A stretch of DNA of 64,000 nt from Brachycybe producta (GCA_036925085.1 JAUPFP010000001.1:20237229-20301228), one strand, 5' to 3'. Shown: positions 11,048 through 22,735, counted from the stretch's first letter. Program-made: numbers and translations. Notes: generated by a model not told the origin, from the letters alone.

Positions 11048-11606
11048 TGTTTCGTCTGCAGCACACCCTGTATAAAACTACACATTTAAAAATTGGACTG
11101 AATATATTATAAATTTAAAAAAAAATAATTATCTTTTTAAGTTGTTTTAATTAGTTGCTAACATCAAAATATAATAGTTAAGCCACAGCATATTTTCGAC
11201 TTAGATTTGATGAAATCAGCTGGTTTTAAACCGTTAACGCCTCTCGAAGACTTCATTATTCTATCTTTCAGGTGTAAAAATTGTAGAAATCTTTCAAAAT
11301 AAACTTTTTTATAGAACAAAAATTTAAAAAAAATATCGCTTGCTAAGGCGATAAGGCTTAAAGTTGCATCAAATTCAAACTCACATTAAAAGTTTATTTT
11401 GAAAGAGATATCAACATGAAAATACTATTTACTGATTGAGCTCCCCTTCTAGTTTCTAAAACACTTTCTAGTTTCTCTTCATTTTTGCTCTTCTGAAAGA
11501 CAGAGAATAAATCAAGAGTTCAAAAATCAGCTGTTACATAAATCACCTTAACTTGTGCGTAATTATTAAAACACTGATTTTCATTTAGGTTTCATTTTGT
11601 TGCAAT

Positions 11607-14600
11607 ATGTTGAAGCTGATTCTAATCTCAATGGCCATTTGTCATGTAGTCTCTTCATTTGAAGGTAAATTAATGAAAGAATTAAGATGGCTCTATAGAT
11701 ATTTATTTTGCTTTTGTCATCTCCCTCCCTCCCCCTCCCCCCAAATCCGGTTGACGTCAATGTAGTAGCTAGTACTATGCTCCACACTCCACAGACGTCT
11801 TTTTGATAAAAAAAAATTTGCATGCGAAAACGTCAAGCAAAACTAGAATGGTGACTATGGTGTAAGATAATGAACACAGGTTTTTCCTGGCAATATCGTA
11901 AAAAAATCTGTTTTTTTTTTTTTTCTTTCTTGAAATAAAATCTGTAGCTAAGCTAGAAAACTGCATATAAAGCTAACAAAAAGGGTGTGATAGAGCTTTA
12001 GATTTCTTTCCAACTTAATGAGTACGTCACCTGAAGATTGAAACGGTTGGGGGGTCACTACAGCTACCAAGGCTCACAAGCGCTACTAGCGGGAGAACGC
12101 TATCTACTTGGGTCACTACAGCAACCAAAAAAATATAACTCTTTCTCCCTAACCAAACCTTACTTAATGAAACCAAACCGAACCTTACCTAATAAAACAA
12201 ACCTAACCGAACCGAACCTAACCGAACCTAACCGAAACTAACCGAAACTAACCGAAACTAACCGAAACTAACCGAAACTAACCGAACCTAACCGAACCGA
12301 ACCTAACCGAAACTAACCAAACCGAACCTAACCTAACCGAAACTAACCGAAACTAACCAAACCGAACCAAACCTAACCGAACCAAACCTAACCGAACCAA
12401 ACCTAACCGAACCAAACCTAACCGAACCAAACCTAACCGAACCAAACCTAACCGAACCAAACCTAACCGAACCAAACCTAACCGAACCAAACCTAACCGA
12501 ACCAAACCTAACCGAACCAAACCTAACCGAACCAAACCTAACCGAACCAAACCTAACCGAACCGAACCTAACCGAACCGAACCGAACCGAACCTAACCGA
12601 ACCTAACCGAACCGAACCTAACCGAACCGAACCTAACCGAACCGAACCTAACCGAACCAAACCTAACCGAACCAAACCTAACCGAACCAAACCTAACCGA
12701 ACCAAACCTAACCGAACCAAACCTAACCGAACCGAACCTAACCGAACCGAACCAAACCTAACCGAACCAAACCGAACCGAACCAAACCTAACCGAACCAA
12801 ACCTAACCGAACCAAACCTAACCGCACCAAACCTAACCTTACTTAATGAAACCGAACCGAACCGAAACTAACCAAACCTAACCGAGCCAAACCTAACCGA
12901 ACCTAACTTAATGAAACCTAACCGAACCGAATCTAACCTAAACTAAACGTATTGATAAAAAAGACCTATATTTTTTGGTAGCTGTAATGACCCAGGTAGC
13001 TCTAGTGAACCAGTCCCGATTGAAAACACATGCTCGTATTATACAAGTTTTAAGAGGAAAATGAAGACAATAAAAATGCATATAAAATTATATAGCCTAC
13101 TATAGTAACCATTTGGGCCCAAATAGAAGACTCAAACATGTCCTGTAGAAGGAAGAAAGAAAAACGTACTGTTCGTACAACAACAAAATAAATAAAATAT
13201 TGAAAACATCCAGCTTTATTAAATGTGACACAACTTCACGCAAGAACAAGTCGAGAGCTGCTCGTAATGGCGATCATTTCAAAATTTTAAAAATCTGTTT
13301 GTTGCCAAACCGGTACAGATTTCCATCAATCCCATCACGGCCGCGACGAAATGTGTTGTACACGGAGGCTAGCCTCTGACGGAGATTTCTAGTTAATAAG
13401 CCATTAAGCAGGACGGACATAAGGACATGAACCAAATAAAAATTGACTTTAATTATTAATATTTTAAATTCAAATACTAAATCAATATTTTAATGTCAAT
13501 AGTTTATATAATTATATTTAAGTTAATTAACTCAATATTTTCAGATTATTAACTGAATAAATTAAATTCGACATGTTGTTTGTTTGCCCTTTCACAGGGC
13601 CCCAGACTACTTCGAACTACTTTACTACTTTACTTCGAAAAATCTCCGCAAAGAGCGCTAGCATCGTTTTTCTATTGAGCCCATAGACCCAATGTTAAAG
13701 AAAAAACGTTAATTTTTAAAATACACAGCAGTCGCGGCGGCAATATGTTTATTTTTCATATTTAAAGTTGTCCAATTTTGATGGTTTAAAGTGCAATTTG
13801 CACTTTAAATATATGCTGATCTAGTGATAGAATGACAAAAAAAAATTGATTTTCGGCTTTTTCAAACCCATTAACATGAATTGATACCCACCAGTCTCCA
13901 CTTTCAACTTTCACTGGTTGCCAAAACACCATATATAACCTCATACATTAAAATGGAACATACAGTTCACTATTTCATTTCGATGCAAAAACACTAACAC
14001 GATTAACATTTAAACTAACAACGATATTAATAGAATTAAATCTTAAATAATTTTCTATATATTAATCCTTAGAAACCAGTAAACACCATCTAGAACGTAG
14101 ATCAGGTTTAGCTTCTAGCAGTGGAGTTCTCGTTGAAGAACCTAATGTCATCGTTGAAGAACCTGATGCAAACGTCGAAGAATCTCCTCCTGCGCCTGAC
14201 GACAATTACATTTATTGCCGTAATCCCACACCGTCTTATGGAAGATACTTTGGAGGAATTGGTTCAACAGTTTGCAACGCAGGAAGGCCTGGTTATCATA
14301 TGGAAGCAATGTTTGGCTTGTGCACTAATCGACGAGCAGTGAATTACGGCGATTTCATTATAAGAGAAAATGTAAGTTAAAAAAACAAAAAACATGCTAC
14401 ATGCTAATCAGATACTAGTTTTTGCAAAGACTCAACAGCAAGACCGGATCTAGGTGAGGGCCAGGGCCGTCTTAGGGCATGTCGGGGCTTTTGCCCGCCA
14501 CCGCCGATCCATAATTAATTTGCGGCACACACGTCTAGGCGCCAAACGAGTTTTTTTTTCCCCTTGCTTCCAAGCAAGGTGGGTTACCCCTACTCAGTGG

Positions 14601-16046
14601 CGTAGCTAGGCTTGGTTGCGCCCCCCGCCACGTAAAACTTTGCGCCCCCCCCCCGGGCTGCTTAAAACGTTGCGCTCCCTTTAAGTCCCCCTCCACTTAG
14701 CCCCATACTGGGGGGAGGTGCTATTTTGATGAACGGCGGATCAGTAAGAACAGTCGGAAGGTTTAGTAAAATGAAGCTTGTTGCAGGGGGCCTGGGGGCG
14801 CAGCCCCCCATTTTTTTAGCGTTATTAAATCAAATTTGTCCATTTTTCCGACCGTTCCTCTCATTGAACAAATTACAGAACAGTCGGAACAATGGACTAA
14901 TTTGATTTAATAATTCTTTAAAAAAAAAGTCGGGGTCTGCGCCCCCCAGAACCCCTGCAACAACTTAATTTTACTAAACCAAACCTTCGGACTGCTCTTA
15001 CTATTTTTCCGACTGTTCGTACCGTTGTTCGGACCTTTCCGCTGTTCATCAAAATAGTACCCCCTATAAAAATTTCTAAGCACAATAAACGAAATGAAAG
15101 TCGATTTATATTTGAAAATAACTGAATAAATTAAGCGAGTGATTCGGAATCACTTGCTTAATTTATTCACTTATTTTTGAAAATACATCGACTTTCATTT
15201 TGTTTTTTGCGCCCCCAAACTTCCTGCGCCCCCCCCCCCCTCCGCAGTTGCGGGTCTGGTGGGTCCCTAGCTACGCCACTGCCCGCCCCTCCCATGAATA
15301 TTTACTAGTGCAACTATGTAGTTTTTAAAAGTAAATATTAAATGAAAGTCGATTTATTTTCGAAAATAAATCGACTTTCATTTTGTTTTTTGCGCCCCCA
15401 AACCTGCTGCGCCCCACCGCAGTTGCGGGTCCTGCGGGTGCCTAGCTACGCCAGTGCCCATACTAGAATTTTGCTCCCGTTATTTATAACGGGTTACCCC
15501 ACTAGAAATTCTCTCCCGTCATTTATGACGGGTTACCCCCACTAGTATTTAGATATTTTCCACTAATGTTTATTCAGTTTTTTTTTATAACCTCATTCTA
15601 GGTACAAGAGCTTTGTCGAAGCGATAAACGAAAACCGAAACATGTTGTCGTAGCTTATATCACACCAGCGAATTTCCATCTTCGCAACGAAATAGAGCAA
15701 CAAGTTTCCATTTTTATTAGCTGTGACCATGATTACATGACAGTACGCATTTTTTTTTTGTTTTTACATAAAAAAAATTACTCAGCGCTAACCTCTCAAT
15801 TAATTTGAAATTTAATTTTATTAGGTTGCTGACCAAAGCTGCGGAGTTCCATTCAACGAAAGAACAGTCTTGTTTGAAAACAGAGCGCGCAAACAGCCCG
15901 TGCATAAAGAAAACGGCAATCGATTCTTTTTTGTCTCGCTGACTAAAAAGGGTCTAGCTAAACTTACTGCTGTCCCACCTCCTCCTAGCAAATGTTTAAT
16001 TCCTGCTCTACTAGTTGCTTGTCCAATTCTAAATACATGCTTCTGA
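11607..16046 (+). CDS. Tandem family copy B: predicted secreted Cys-containing protein, 239 aa, four exons
   Basis: Exons 11607-11664, 14073-14371, 15602-15742 and 15825-16046; GT-AG introns with phases 1, 0, 0; open joined frame. Exon 1 is identical to that of copy A. Exon 2 is 42 bp shorter because it has two fewer heptapeptide units. Cys positions match copy A except near the C terminus, where the last residues are NTCF and an extra Cys lies in the proline-rich stretch. A hand count against copy A gives about 29 amino-acid-changing and 11 silent codon differences outside the heptapeptide tract. AATAAA at 16151-16156 is a plausible poly-A signal about 105 bp after the stop. Introns hold the telomere-like array and hAT and Helitron pieces. 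Family and function not recognised. Confidence 0.8.
12120..12950. repeat. Telomere-like pentamer array (NAACC), about 830 bp
   Basis: Made almost entirely of pentamers TAACC, GAACC and AAACC. TAACC is a rotation of the arthropod telomere unit CCTAA/TTAGG. In the middle part the three types alternate regularly, giving a 15-bp higher-order period (TAACCGAACCAAACC). It lies in intron 1 of copy B and has no counterpart in copy A. The minus-strand open frame (MVRLGLVRLGL...) is a by-product. Confidence 0.9.
13395..13600 (-). mobile_element. Short TIR element (TACCTAGTACACAC family), partial, inverted
   Basis: Matches, inverted, the middle of the elements at 22736-23035, 24196-24490 and 32072-32385: GACATGAACCAAATAAAAAT, an AT-rich core, then GAATAAATTAAATTCGACAT. 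The terminal repeats are missing. A related fragment in plus orientation is at 17000-17225. Confidence 0.55.
14595..15281. mobile_element. hAT-type MITE, CAGTGGCGTAGCTAGG termini
   Basis: Left end CAGTGGCGTAGCTAGG at 14595, right end CCTAGCTACGCCACTG at 15281, about 690 bp, with C-run tracts near 14640 and 15229 and the TTTTTCCGACTGTTC block inside. The 8-bp flanks no longer match, so it is probably old. A partial copy follows directly at 15282-15455. It lies in the exon 2-exon 3 intron of copy B. Confidence 0.7.
15460..15551 (+). mobile_element. Two tandem Helitron 3' ends
   Basis: Twice in about 80 bp there is a short GC hairpin (CCCGTTATTTATAACGGG, then CCCGTCATTTATGACGGG) followed by TTACCCC and ACTAG(T). 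A hairpin about 10 nt before CTAGT is the classic Helitron 3' terminus. The inverted form ACTAGTGGGGTAACCC occurs at about 26628 and 27200. Confidence 0.65.
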
Positions 16047-16164
16047 ATACCTAACTTTGAAGATTTTCGTTGCAAAATGAACCCCCCCCCCCCCCCCCTT
16101 GAATTAACATTCAAACTCAAATGCAGTTTTAAAATAAAACTATAGAAGAGAATAAATGTTCATA

Positions 16165-16420
16165 GAGATCAATGGGCACGGTAGAGGAACGGTTGGAACA
16201 ACGGTAGGAATAGTCGGGAAAAATAGTAGGAACAGTCGGAAGGTTAGGTTTAGTTAAATTAAGCTTGTTGCAGGGTGGTTAGGGGCACAGCCTCCAGTTT
16301 TTAAAGACTTATTAAATCAAATTAGTCCATTGTTCAACTGTTTCCTAATTTGATTAACGGGAAGAACGGTCGGAACAATGGACAAATTTGTTTTAATAAT
16401 TCTTTAAAAATTGTAAGAAT
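16165..16420. repeat. Partial hAT-type repeat downstream of copy B
   Basis: Inverted version of the GTTCCTACTATTTTTCC and GCAACAAGCTTAATTTAACT blocks of the 4490-5850 and 14595-15281 elements. Ends are not visible. From 16420 to 17000 I see only AT-rich unique sequence. Confidence 0.5.
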
Positions 16421-17454
16421 GTAGCCTCTTAATGAAATTTACAGAATTTGAAAAAAATGAATATTTTCCCTTATTATCATCCCTGACTTTCCTGATGTCC
16501 TCACATACATGTTAATCATCATTAGTTAAATGGGCCAAAAAATAATATTAAAACGATTCTTTCACAAATTGTCTATTGATAGTAATGCTTTGATGATCAC
16601 TTACTTTGTTGTTGCACATCTTCTGAGTTTCGAAAATAATTGGTAATTTTTTTTAAAAACCGCGTAATTAACAAACACCGCACTAAGTTATTATAAATTT
16701 GAATTAAACTTGATCGCGAAACTTAAAACTTAAATATGTTTTAAAAAAAATGAAAACTGTCCATTTCACAAAGTTCACGCAAAAGATGTTCCAACAATCT
16801 ATGCAAATTATACCTAGAAACAACAACAAAAACTTATGTTAGACATTAGTAAATGAAGCCGTGCATTTCCAAAAACATTGTAGTTGCCAAATTTGAAATT
16901 TTTTCAGGAGATAGAAAAAAAAATCAAATTTTCTACTAAACCAATTTACATGAAACGTAATAAAATATTGTTAATACAATTCACACGAAGAGCTCTTGTA
17001 CCTAGTGCACACCTTGATAATTTAAATGCATTTAAATAATAAATGTTTTCTACAGAGTCCCGTGAAGGACAAACAAACAATACATGTCGAATTCAATTTA
17101 TTCAGTTAATAATCTCAAAATATTAAGTTAATACTTAAATATAAAATATAGAAACTATTGATATTAAAATATTGATTTAGTTATTTCAATTAAAAATATT
17201 AATAATAAAGTCAATTTATCTGCAAGCCGCAGGCACACAAAAAACGCCAAATGACATAAATTTAAACTACTGATTAGGATAAATGTTCTTTTAGGGCAAG
17301 TGGATTTAGGGCAAATGGTTTCAGGACAAATGGTTTTAGGGCACATGTCTTTCGGGCAAATGTCTATATCCCACATGCGACCTATATTTATAACATGTAT
17401 CTATGTATTCATAAAATAAAAGTTGTATGCGTAATTCACATTGAAGCAAGAAGA

Positions 17455-17514
17455 ATGGGGTGGCAGGGGCACCTTCATATTTTGCCCCGGGCAACGCCGG
17501 GTATCTCTGCTAGT
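17455..17514 (+). mobile_element. Helitron 3' terminus
   Basis: TTTTGCCCCGGGCAACGCCG is followed by GGTATCTCTGCTAGT. The CCCGG/CCGGG hairpin and the CTAGT end fit known Helitron 3' ends. It lies 36 bp upstream of the orphan exon at 17550. The 5' end was not found. Confidence 0.65.
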
Positions 17515-17549
17515 ATTATATATATAGTTATTTAAAATATTTTGTATAG

Positions 17550-17744
17550 GTGGCTGACCAATATTGTGGCACTGGATTCAACAGGAGGACAATTTCATTT
17601 GGTGATTGCAGCGAAACGGACTCAAAAGAACTTAATTGCGGTGCTGGCGTCCATTTTGTCACTTTAATCACAGCATCAACTTCTCCACTACAAGGAGGCT
17701 TGTTTGCTTCTATAATGTATTATTTGCGTTGCAAATGCCTCTAA
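17550..17744 (+). CDS. Orphan last exon of the tandem family (exon 4-type)
   Basis: Preceded by a good acceptor (TTTTGTATAG), phase 0, starting VADQYCG and closely matching copy C exon 4 (NRRT, DSKELNCG, HFVTLITAS, SPLQGG, SIMYYL), with 65 codons including the stop. No matching exons 1-3 lie between it and copy B. It could be the relic of a lost copy, or an alternative terminal exon for copy B, since both last exons take a phase-0 acceptor. Its open frame supports recent function but does not prove it. Confidence 0.6.
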   Translation: MADQYCGTGFNRRTISFGDCSETDSKELNCGAGVHFVTLITASTSPLQGGLFASIMYYLRCKCL

Positions 17745-17946
17745 TACTGTTTTTTTTTGGCTTAAGGCGGCTTGATAGATATTCAATTTGCTTTTGTCCC
17801 TCCAGACAGTGCCAAAAAATTCAAATTGCTTTCAAAACTAGAATGGTAGAAGATTATGCTAAAAGTTTTTTCATAACAATTTCTTACAAAATAAACAATT
17901 TGATAGTTCAGTTTGAAAATGACCCTGTTTTTTTGGCTTTGTCAAT

Positions 17947-18600
17947 TGTAACAACCAGTAACTTGTGATCCCACCAAAACCATAGCCTGGGGGGTAAACA
18001 ACTCATACTTGTCCCTCCCTCCCTCTCTGACTCATACTGAAGTAGTGGATTTATACTCTTAAGACCATGGTCACTTGAACCTGGTTACACCTCATAGGTG
18101 TACACAGGTCCAAGGTATAAAAAGCCCATGTTCCCCTTTGTTCTTTGTTCACTCTTTTGCCCTGTCTTTGTACTACGTAGCTTACTATATCCGTATCACA
18201 TCATGGGCCCGTGGACGCACCTTTAATCAATAACTATTCTCTCTTGTAATGTTACTGTTTCTATACAAGAGTCAATAGTGTTTACAATATGAAACTGCAT
18301 TGTCTACTGTCTGGAAATTAACCCTTCTCTAGGCAAGCCGGAGACACCATAGGGCAAGGAGGCATGGAGATCCTGAAGGAGCAACATCATCTTCCAGCCA
18401 AGAAGGAAGATGCACATAAATGGTGGCCAGAAGAGATGGTCACCATCCTTCTGAGCAGATTACACCCCTACGCAGAAGGATGATCACAATCCATAACCAT
18501 CCGACTACTTCTATAGCTTGAATCTTCTCCGTGCGGGCACTGCACAATCAAGAGAAGAAACAAGTTATAGAAAAACAGCATAATGAATTGGTAATTATTC
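17947..18600 (+). mobile_element. LTR-retrotransposon-like fossil fragment
   Basis: Second copy of the 8285-8960 element: opens TGTAACAACC, has ACCATGGTCACTTG, a TATAAAAAG box and the GGAGACACCATAGGGCAAGG block. Old, non-coding, same orientation as the first copy. Confidence 0.45.
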
Positions 18601-18954
18601 ATGAGGTCACCACAAAGCTCACATAATTGACATTTCACGAAAAACTATTTTCGCCTTTTTCAAACTGTCATAAAAAGTTTATTTTGAAATATATCATTAT
18701 GAAAAAAAAACATTTAACATTATCAACAACTATTCTAATTTCTAAAACAGCTTTGAATTGTTTCGCTATGTTTCTCCTGAAAAATGTTTGCTTGAAAAAT
18801 ATGAATTTTCTCAATACTGTATTGTTGGGGGAGATACCTCCTGTAGACATCTGGGAGGACAAAAACAAAATAAATATCTATTACCTTAATAAAAACTGTA
18901 ATTTTAATGTAACTTTTCATTTTGAATAAATGACTGCAAGCAGTCTCTGGAGAG

Positions 18955-19570
18955 GGGAGCCGGGTGCTATTTTGATGAACGGCAGAATGGTCGGAACAAC
19001 AGTAGGAACAGCTGGAAAAAAGTAGAAACAGTCGGAAGGTTATGTTTAGTTAAATTATGCATGTTGCAGAGGGTCTTGGGGGCGCAGACCCCCAGTTTTT
19101 AAAGATTATTGGACCAAATTAATCCATTGTTGTGACTTCTGTAATTTGATCAGTCATCAATGGGAGGAATGGTCGGAACAAACGACTAATTTGATGTCTT
19201 ACCCCCTGCAACAAGCTTAATTTAACTAAACCTAATCTTCTGACTGTTCATACTATTTTTCCGACTGTTCCAACTGCTGTTCCGACTGTTCCAACTGCTC
19301 CAACTGCTGTTCCGACTGCTCCAACTGCTGTTCTGACTGTTCCAACTATTTTTCCGACTGTCCCTACCATTGTTCTGACTGTTCTTACTGTTGTTCCTAC
19401 CATTGTTCCGCCTGTTCCTATCGTTGTTCCGACTGTTCCTACTATTTTTCCAACTGTCGCTACTGTTGTTCCGACTGTTCCTAATATTTTTCCGACTGTC
19501 GCTACCATTGTTCAGAATGTTCCTACTGTTGTTCTGACCTGTTCCGCTGTTCATGAAAATAGCACCCCCC
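18955..19570. repeat. GTTCC-rich minisatellite within hAT-type repeat
   Basis: Opens with the GTGCTATTTTGATGAACGG block of the hAT-type family. From 19210 to 19550 it becomes a degenerate tandem array of short units of the form GTTCCGACTGTTCC(A/T)ACT. The minus-strand low-complexity open frames here (Asn/Ser-rich) are artefacts. The stretch 19570-20100 holds a hairpin-module fragment (about 19670-19790) and otherwise nothing I recognise. Confidence 0.7.
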
Positions 19571-20100
19571 TCCTCCCCTCCCCTTATAGAAGGCATCTTC
19601 CCCCACCTGCAGTTTCGAGAAAATTTATATTTTTCAAGGAAACTGTTTTTCAGTAGAAACATTTCGAAAAAATATTAAGTGTTTTAGAAAGGAGAATAGT
19701 TTGTGATAATGCTAAAAGTTTTTTTATAATGATATCTTTCAAAATAAACTTTTTATGACAAGCTTGAAAAAAGGCAAAAATAGTTTTTCATGAAATATCA
19801 ATAGAGAATCCAATAATCCAAAAATATCTTACCTCAAGTTTTGTCCTAACATGATTAGGAGAATTTTCACATGTCAACCATCAAAAACGCGACTAAAACC
19901 TTTGGTAGAAAATAGCCTCAAATACAGCCAGTTGGGGCAGCCAGAAAATTTCCGTTAGAATCAGACCAATAACAAACAGAATCAAACACGTAACAAATCT
20001 AAATAACCAATCAGAACGAATTTTTCTGGCTGCACCCATCCTGCTTCCGCCTCAAATACCCGCAGGAATGACAACAAGACAAAGATTGTCACGTGACAAG

Positions 20101-21090
20101 AATGAGCCGTATGTCCAATAAGCGCCTCTCTAGTGGCACTAGGCTAAAAGATGGCCCCCTAAGAAATTAGCAGACGAAACTTTAACATAGAACTCTATAA
20201 AAAAAATTGCTGCATAGGTAAGTTTTTTTGCCGTTTTCTCAGAAATTACTTCCCCAATTTTCGTGAATTTTTGAAAAAAAAAAAAATAAAAGTATGTAGT
20301 TTTACATCCTTGCATTATTTTTTTTAATATTTCACATTGTTTTGTTGTTTTCGATGTTTTGTTCTGAATGTTGCTGTTAAACCTAAACTTTTAACATGGA
20401 AGCCAATGGAGATTTCGATATGTCCCCGAGTTCTTTTGCTTATTTCTTGTAAATTACTTCCATAATTATCGTGGAATAAAGAAAAACGTACGCAGTTTCA
20501 CAATCAGGCATTGGTTTTTTTTTTTAATGTCCCTCGTTTGTTTGTTTGTTTTCAATGTTTTATTCTGAACCCTACACTGAATAATTGGAGTGAATTTTTT
20601 AAATAACACAAGAAAAAAAAAAAAAAAAAAAAAAAAAACCAGGAAGAATATTTAATTAAACAATGATTAATTATAAAACTAGCTATTTTTGTCTTTATTT
20701 CTTTAAAATTTCACGATAATTGTGCAAGTAATTTGCAAGAAATAAGCAAAAGAACTTACCGACTTATCGAAATCTCCATTGGCTTCCATGTTAAAAGTTT
20801 AGGTTTAACAGCAACGTTCAGAACAAAACATCAAAAATAACAAAACAATGTGAAATATTAAAAAAAATAATGCAATGATGTTAAACTACGTACTTTTTTC
20901 TTTATTTTTTTCAAAAATTCACGAAAATTGGGCGAGTAATTTGCGAGAAAACGGCAAAAAAATTTACCAGTGCAGCGATTTTTCCATAGAGTTCTATATT
21001 AAGGTTTCGTCAGCCAACTTCTTAGGGGGGGGGGGGGGGGCATCTTTTAGCCTATGCCACTAGAGGCGCTTATTGGACATATGGCTCATT
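20101..21090. mobile_element. Giant palindrome of about 990 bp
   Basis: Starts AATGAGCC(G/A)TATGTCC and ends GGACATATGGCTCATT. The arms, about 480 bp each, match along their length: AGCGCCTCT, CTAAAAGATG, GTTTAGGTTTAACAGC against its inverse, CATTGGCTTCCATG against its inverse. The centre near 20600-20640 is a long A-run. A G-run of about 18 near 21028 disrupts one arm. No coding potential. Confidence 0.85.
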
Positions 21091-21099
21091 AAGAGACCG

Positions 21100-21660
21100 T
21101 TACAACCAGAACAGAGAAACCGTATTTGAAGTTAATTTCTACGAAACTTCTCACAAAACTGAAGAATAAAAAAAGTTCTTTCAATTCATTTCTCGTTAAG
21201 CAAAAATCTGTTTAACGATTTATTTGTAAACGATTGTCTTTCACAATTTGACGCGAAAACAAAACTGAAAAAAACAAATATATAGAAAACAACTCACAGC
21301 TGACACAGTAATAAAAAATAACGCGCCATTTTTATGTAACTATTTCTAGTCCCAGTTACTGATCAAAAGTTAAACAGATTAAGAACGCTCAATCATGTAG
21401 ATGACGTTAAAAACATCAAGCGATTTTATGACGTACCTGGGAGACCCAATTTAGTTAGTACAGTAGGGTACCACATGAACACAGCGGTCGTTGGCGATAG
21501 CGGTGGTCAATTTGAATTCGCCAATAGGAACGCAGTACTTTATTTTTGCAGCATTATAAAACCCAAGGGTTACAAAGTAACAAGTGTGCTCATAATTTTC
21601 AGCCAATAGGAAAGACCCCCCTGGGTCAGCTGTGACGTCATAATACTTTCAGCTTGTAAT
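21100..21660. other. Unassigned intergenic sequence
   Basis: AT-rich sequence with no open frame, splice pattern or repeat match I can support. Confidence 0.5.
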
Positions 21661-21677
21661 ACTAGACCATTGCAGTC

Positions 21678-21882
21678 ACAGGCAATTAGAAATTGGGACA
21701 CACAGAAGTTGTCTCCACCCTTTTTACAACGAACGCAACTTTTAATTGGTTGGTTATGTAGTCTGACGTCACATGCTCCACTCTTTTCAACGTTGAACCA
21801 CACAGCAAACCAATTAGAAGTTGCCGGTCGTCATAAAATGGGCGGAGCCAACTTCTGTTTGTCCCGATTTCTAATTGCTTGT
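21678..21882. mobile_element. P9 palindromic element
   Basis: ACAGGCAATTAGAAAT to its inverse ending TTGCTTGT, with inner GGCGGAGCCAACTTCTG and CCAATTAGAAGTTGC. A 15-bp direct repeat GACCATTGCAGTCAC lies at 21665-21679 and again at 21890-21904, a little outside the right end, longer than the 9-10 bp of other copies. Confidence 0.75.
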
Positions 21883-22084
21883 GAGTCGTGACCATTGCAG
21901 TCACGTGCAGTACGTTCAAAATCAGTCTTTTGAAATGTTTTCAAGTTGTGAATATAATGTATTGTAACCATAATCAGGTTGCGTCCTCCCCCCCCCCCCC
22001 CCCCCCCGGGCGGAGCCAAAAAAATTCTGAAGAAGTTGTCTACAGGTGCCTGTTATATTGTGCTCTTGACTATGTCAAAGCTGC

Positions 22085-22277
22085 ACAGGCAGGTGTGCTC
22101 AGCACAAATCCATCGTCTGCCCCGCCTTCTTATGAGCATCAGACCAAATATCAACAAGTTAGAAACTGAAAAGGGCGGAGCATATGACATCAGTCCAAAT
22201 AAGAAACCAATAAGAAGTTGCCATTCCTCATAAAAGGGCGGGGCAAATGATAGATTTTTGCTGAGCACACCTGCCTT
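22085..22277. mobile_element. P9 palindromic element, GTGTGCTCAGC subfamily
   Basis: Left ACAGGCAGGTGTGCTCAGC, right GCTGAGCACACCTGCCTT, flanked by an exact 10-bp duplication TCAAAGCTGC (22075-22084 and 22278-22287). A half copy of another subfamily lies just before it (22010-22057), next to a C-run of about 20. Confidence 0.8.
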
Positions 22278-22735
22278 TCAAAGCTGCCAGTCTGGTTTGA
22301 ATTTTAAAACAGCACACATTCAATTTCATTTATAAAACCACACACAAACCTAATGCAGTTCCTACAGTTTCATTTGCTGTTAACTTATGACGTCATACAA
22401 TTTGTCATATTTTGCAGCTGAAATGTTTCCTTTAGTTGTCTGAAACCGTGAAGGTTCAAACAACTAAGGAAAACACCACTGAAACACATTAACAATTTTG
22501 AAACCATTATTATTATTATTAATATTTCAGTTATATAGGCATATATATTAAATTTTAATTTTCCTTTCTTTAAAGAAACTTAAAATACAGTTTTATTTTA
22601 TAATACTTAGTTTCAAAAAATATTAATCATCGTTATTGTATTTTTGTACGAATATGTCAATGGAATTTTTTTGTAAGTTCATTTTTTTTTGTTTTTAATT
22701 ATGCTTTTTTTTATTATGATTCTGAAAGTGTGTTA

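Noticed and set aside
12353-12550. Repetitive protein (VRLGL)n on the minus strand.
   Set aside because: Translation of the 15-bp telomere-like array; no start context, splice sites or non-repetitive part.
19222-19662. Asn/Ser-rich 146-codon frame on the minus strand.
   Set aside because: Translation of the GTTCC minisatellite; other frames are equally open.
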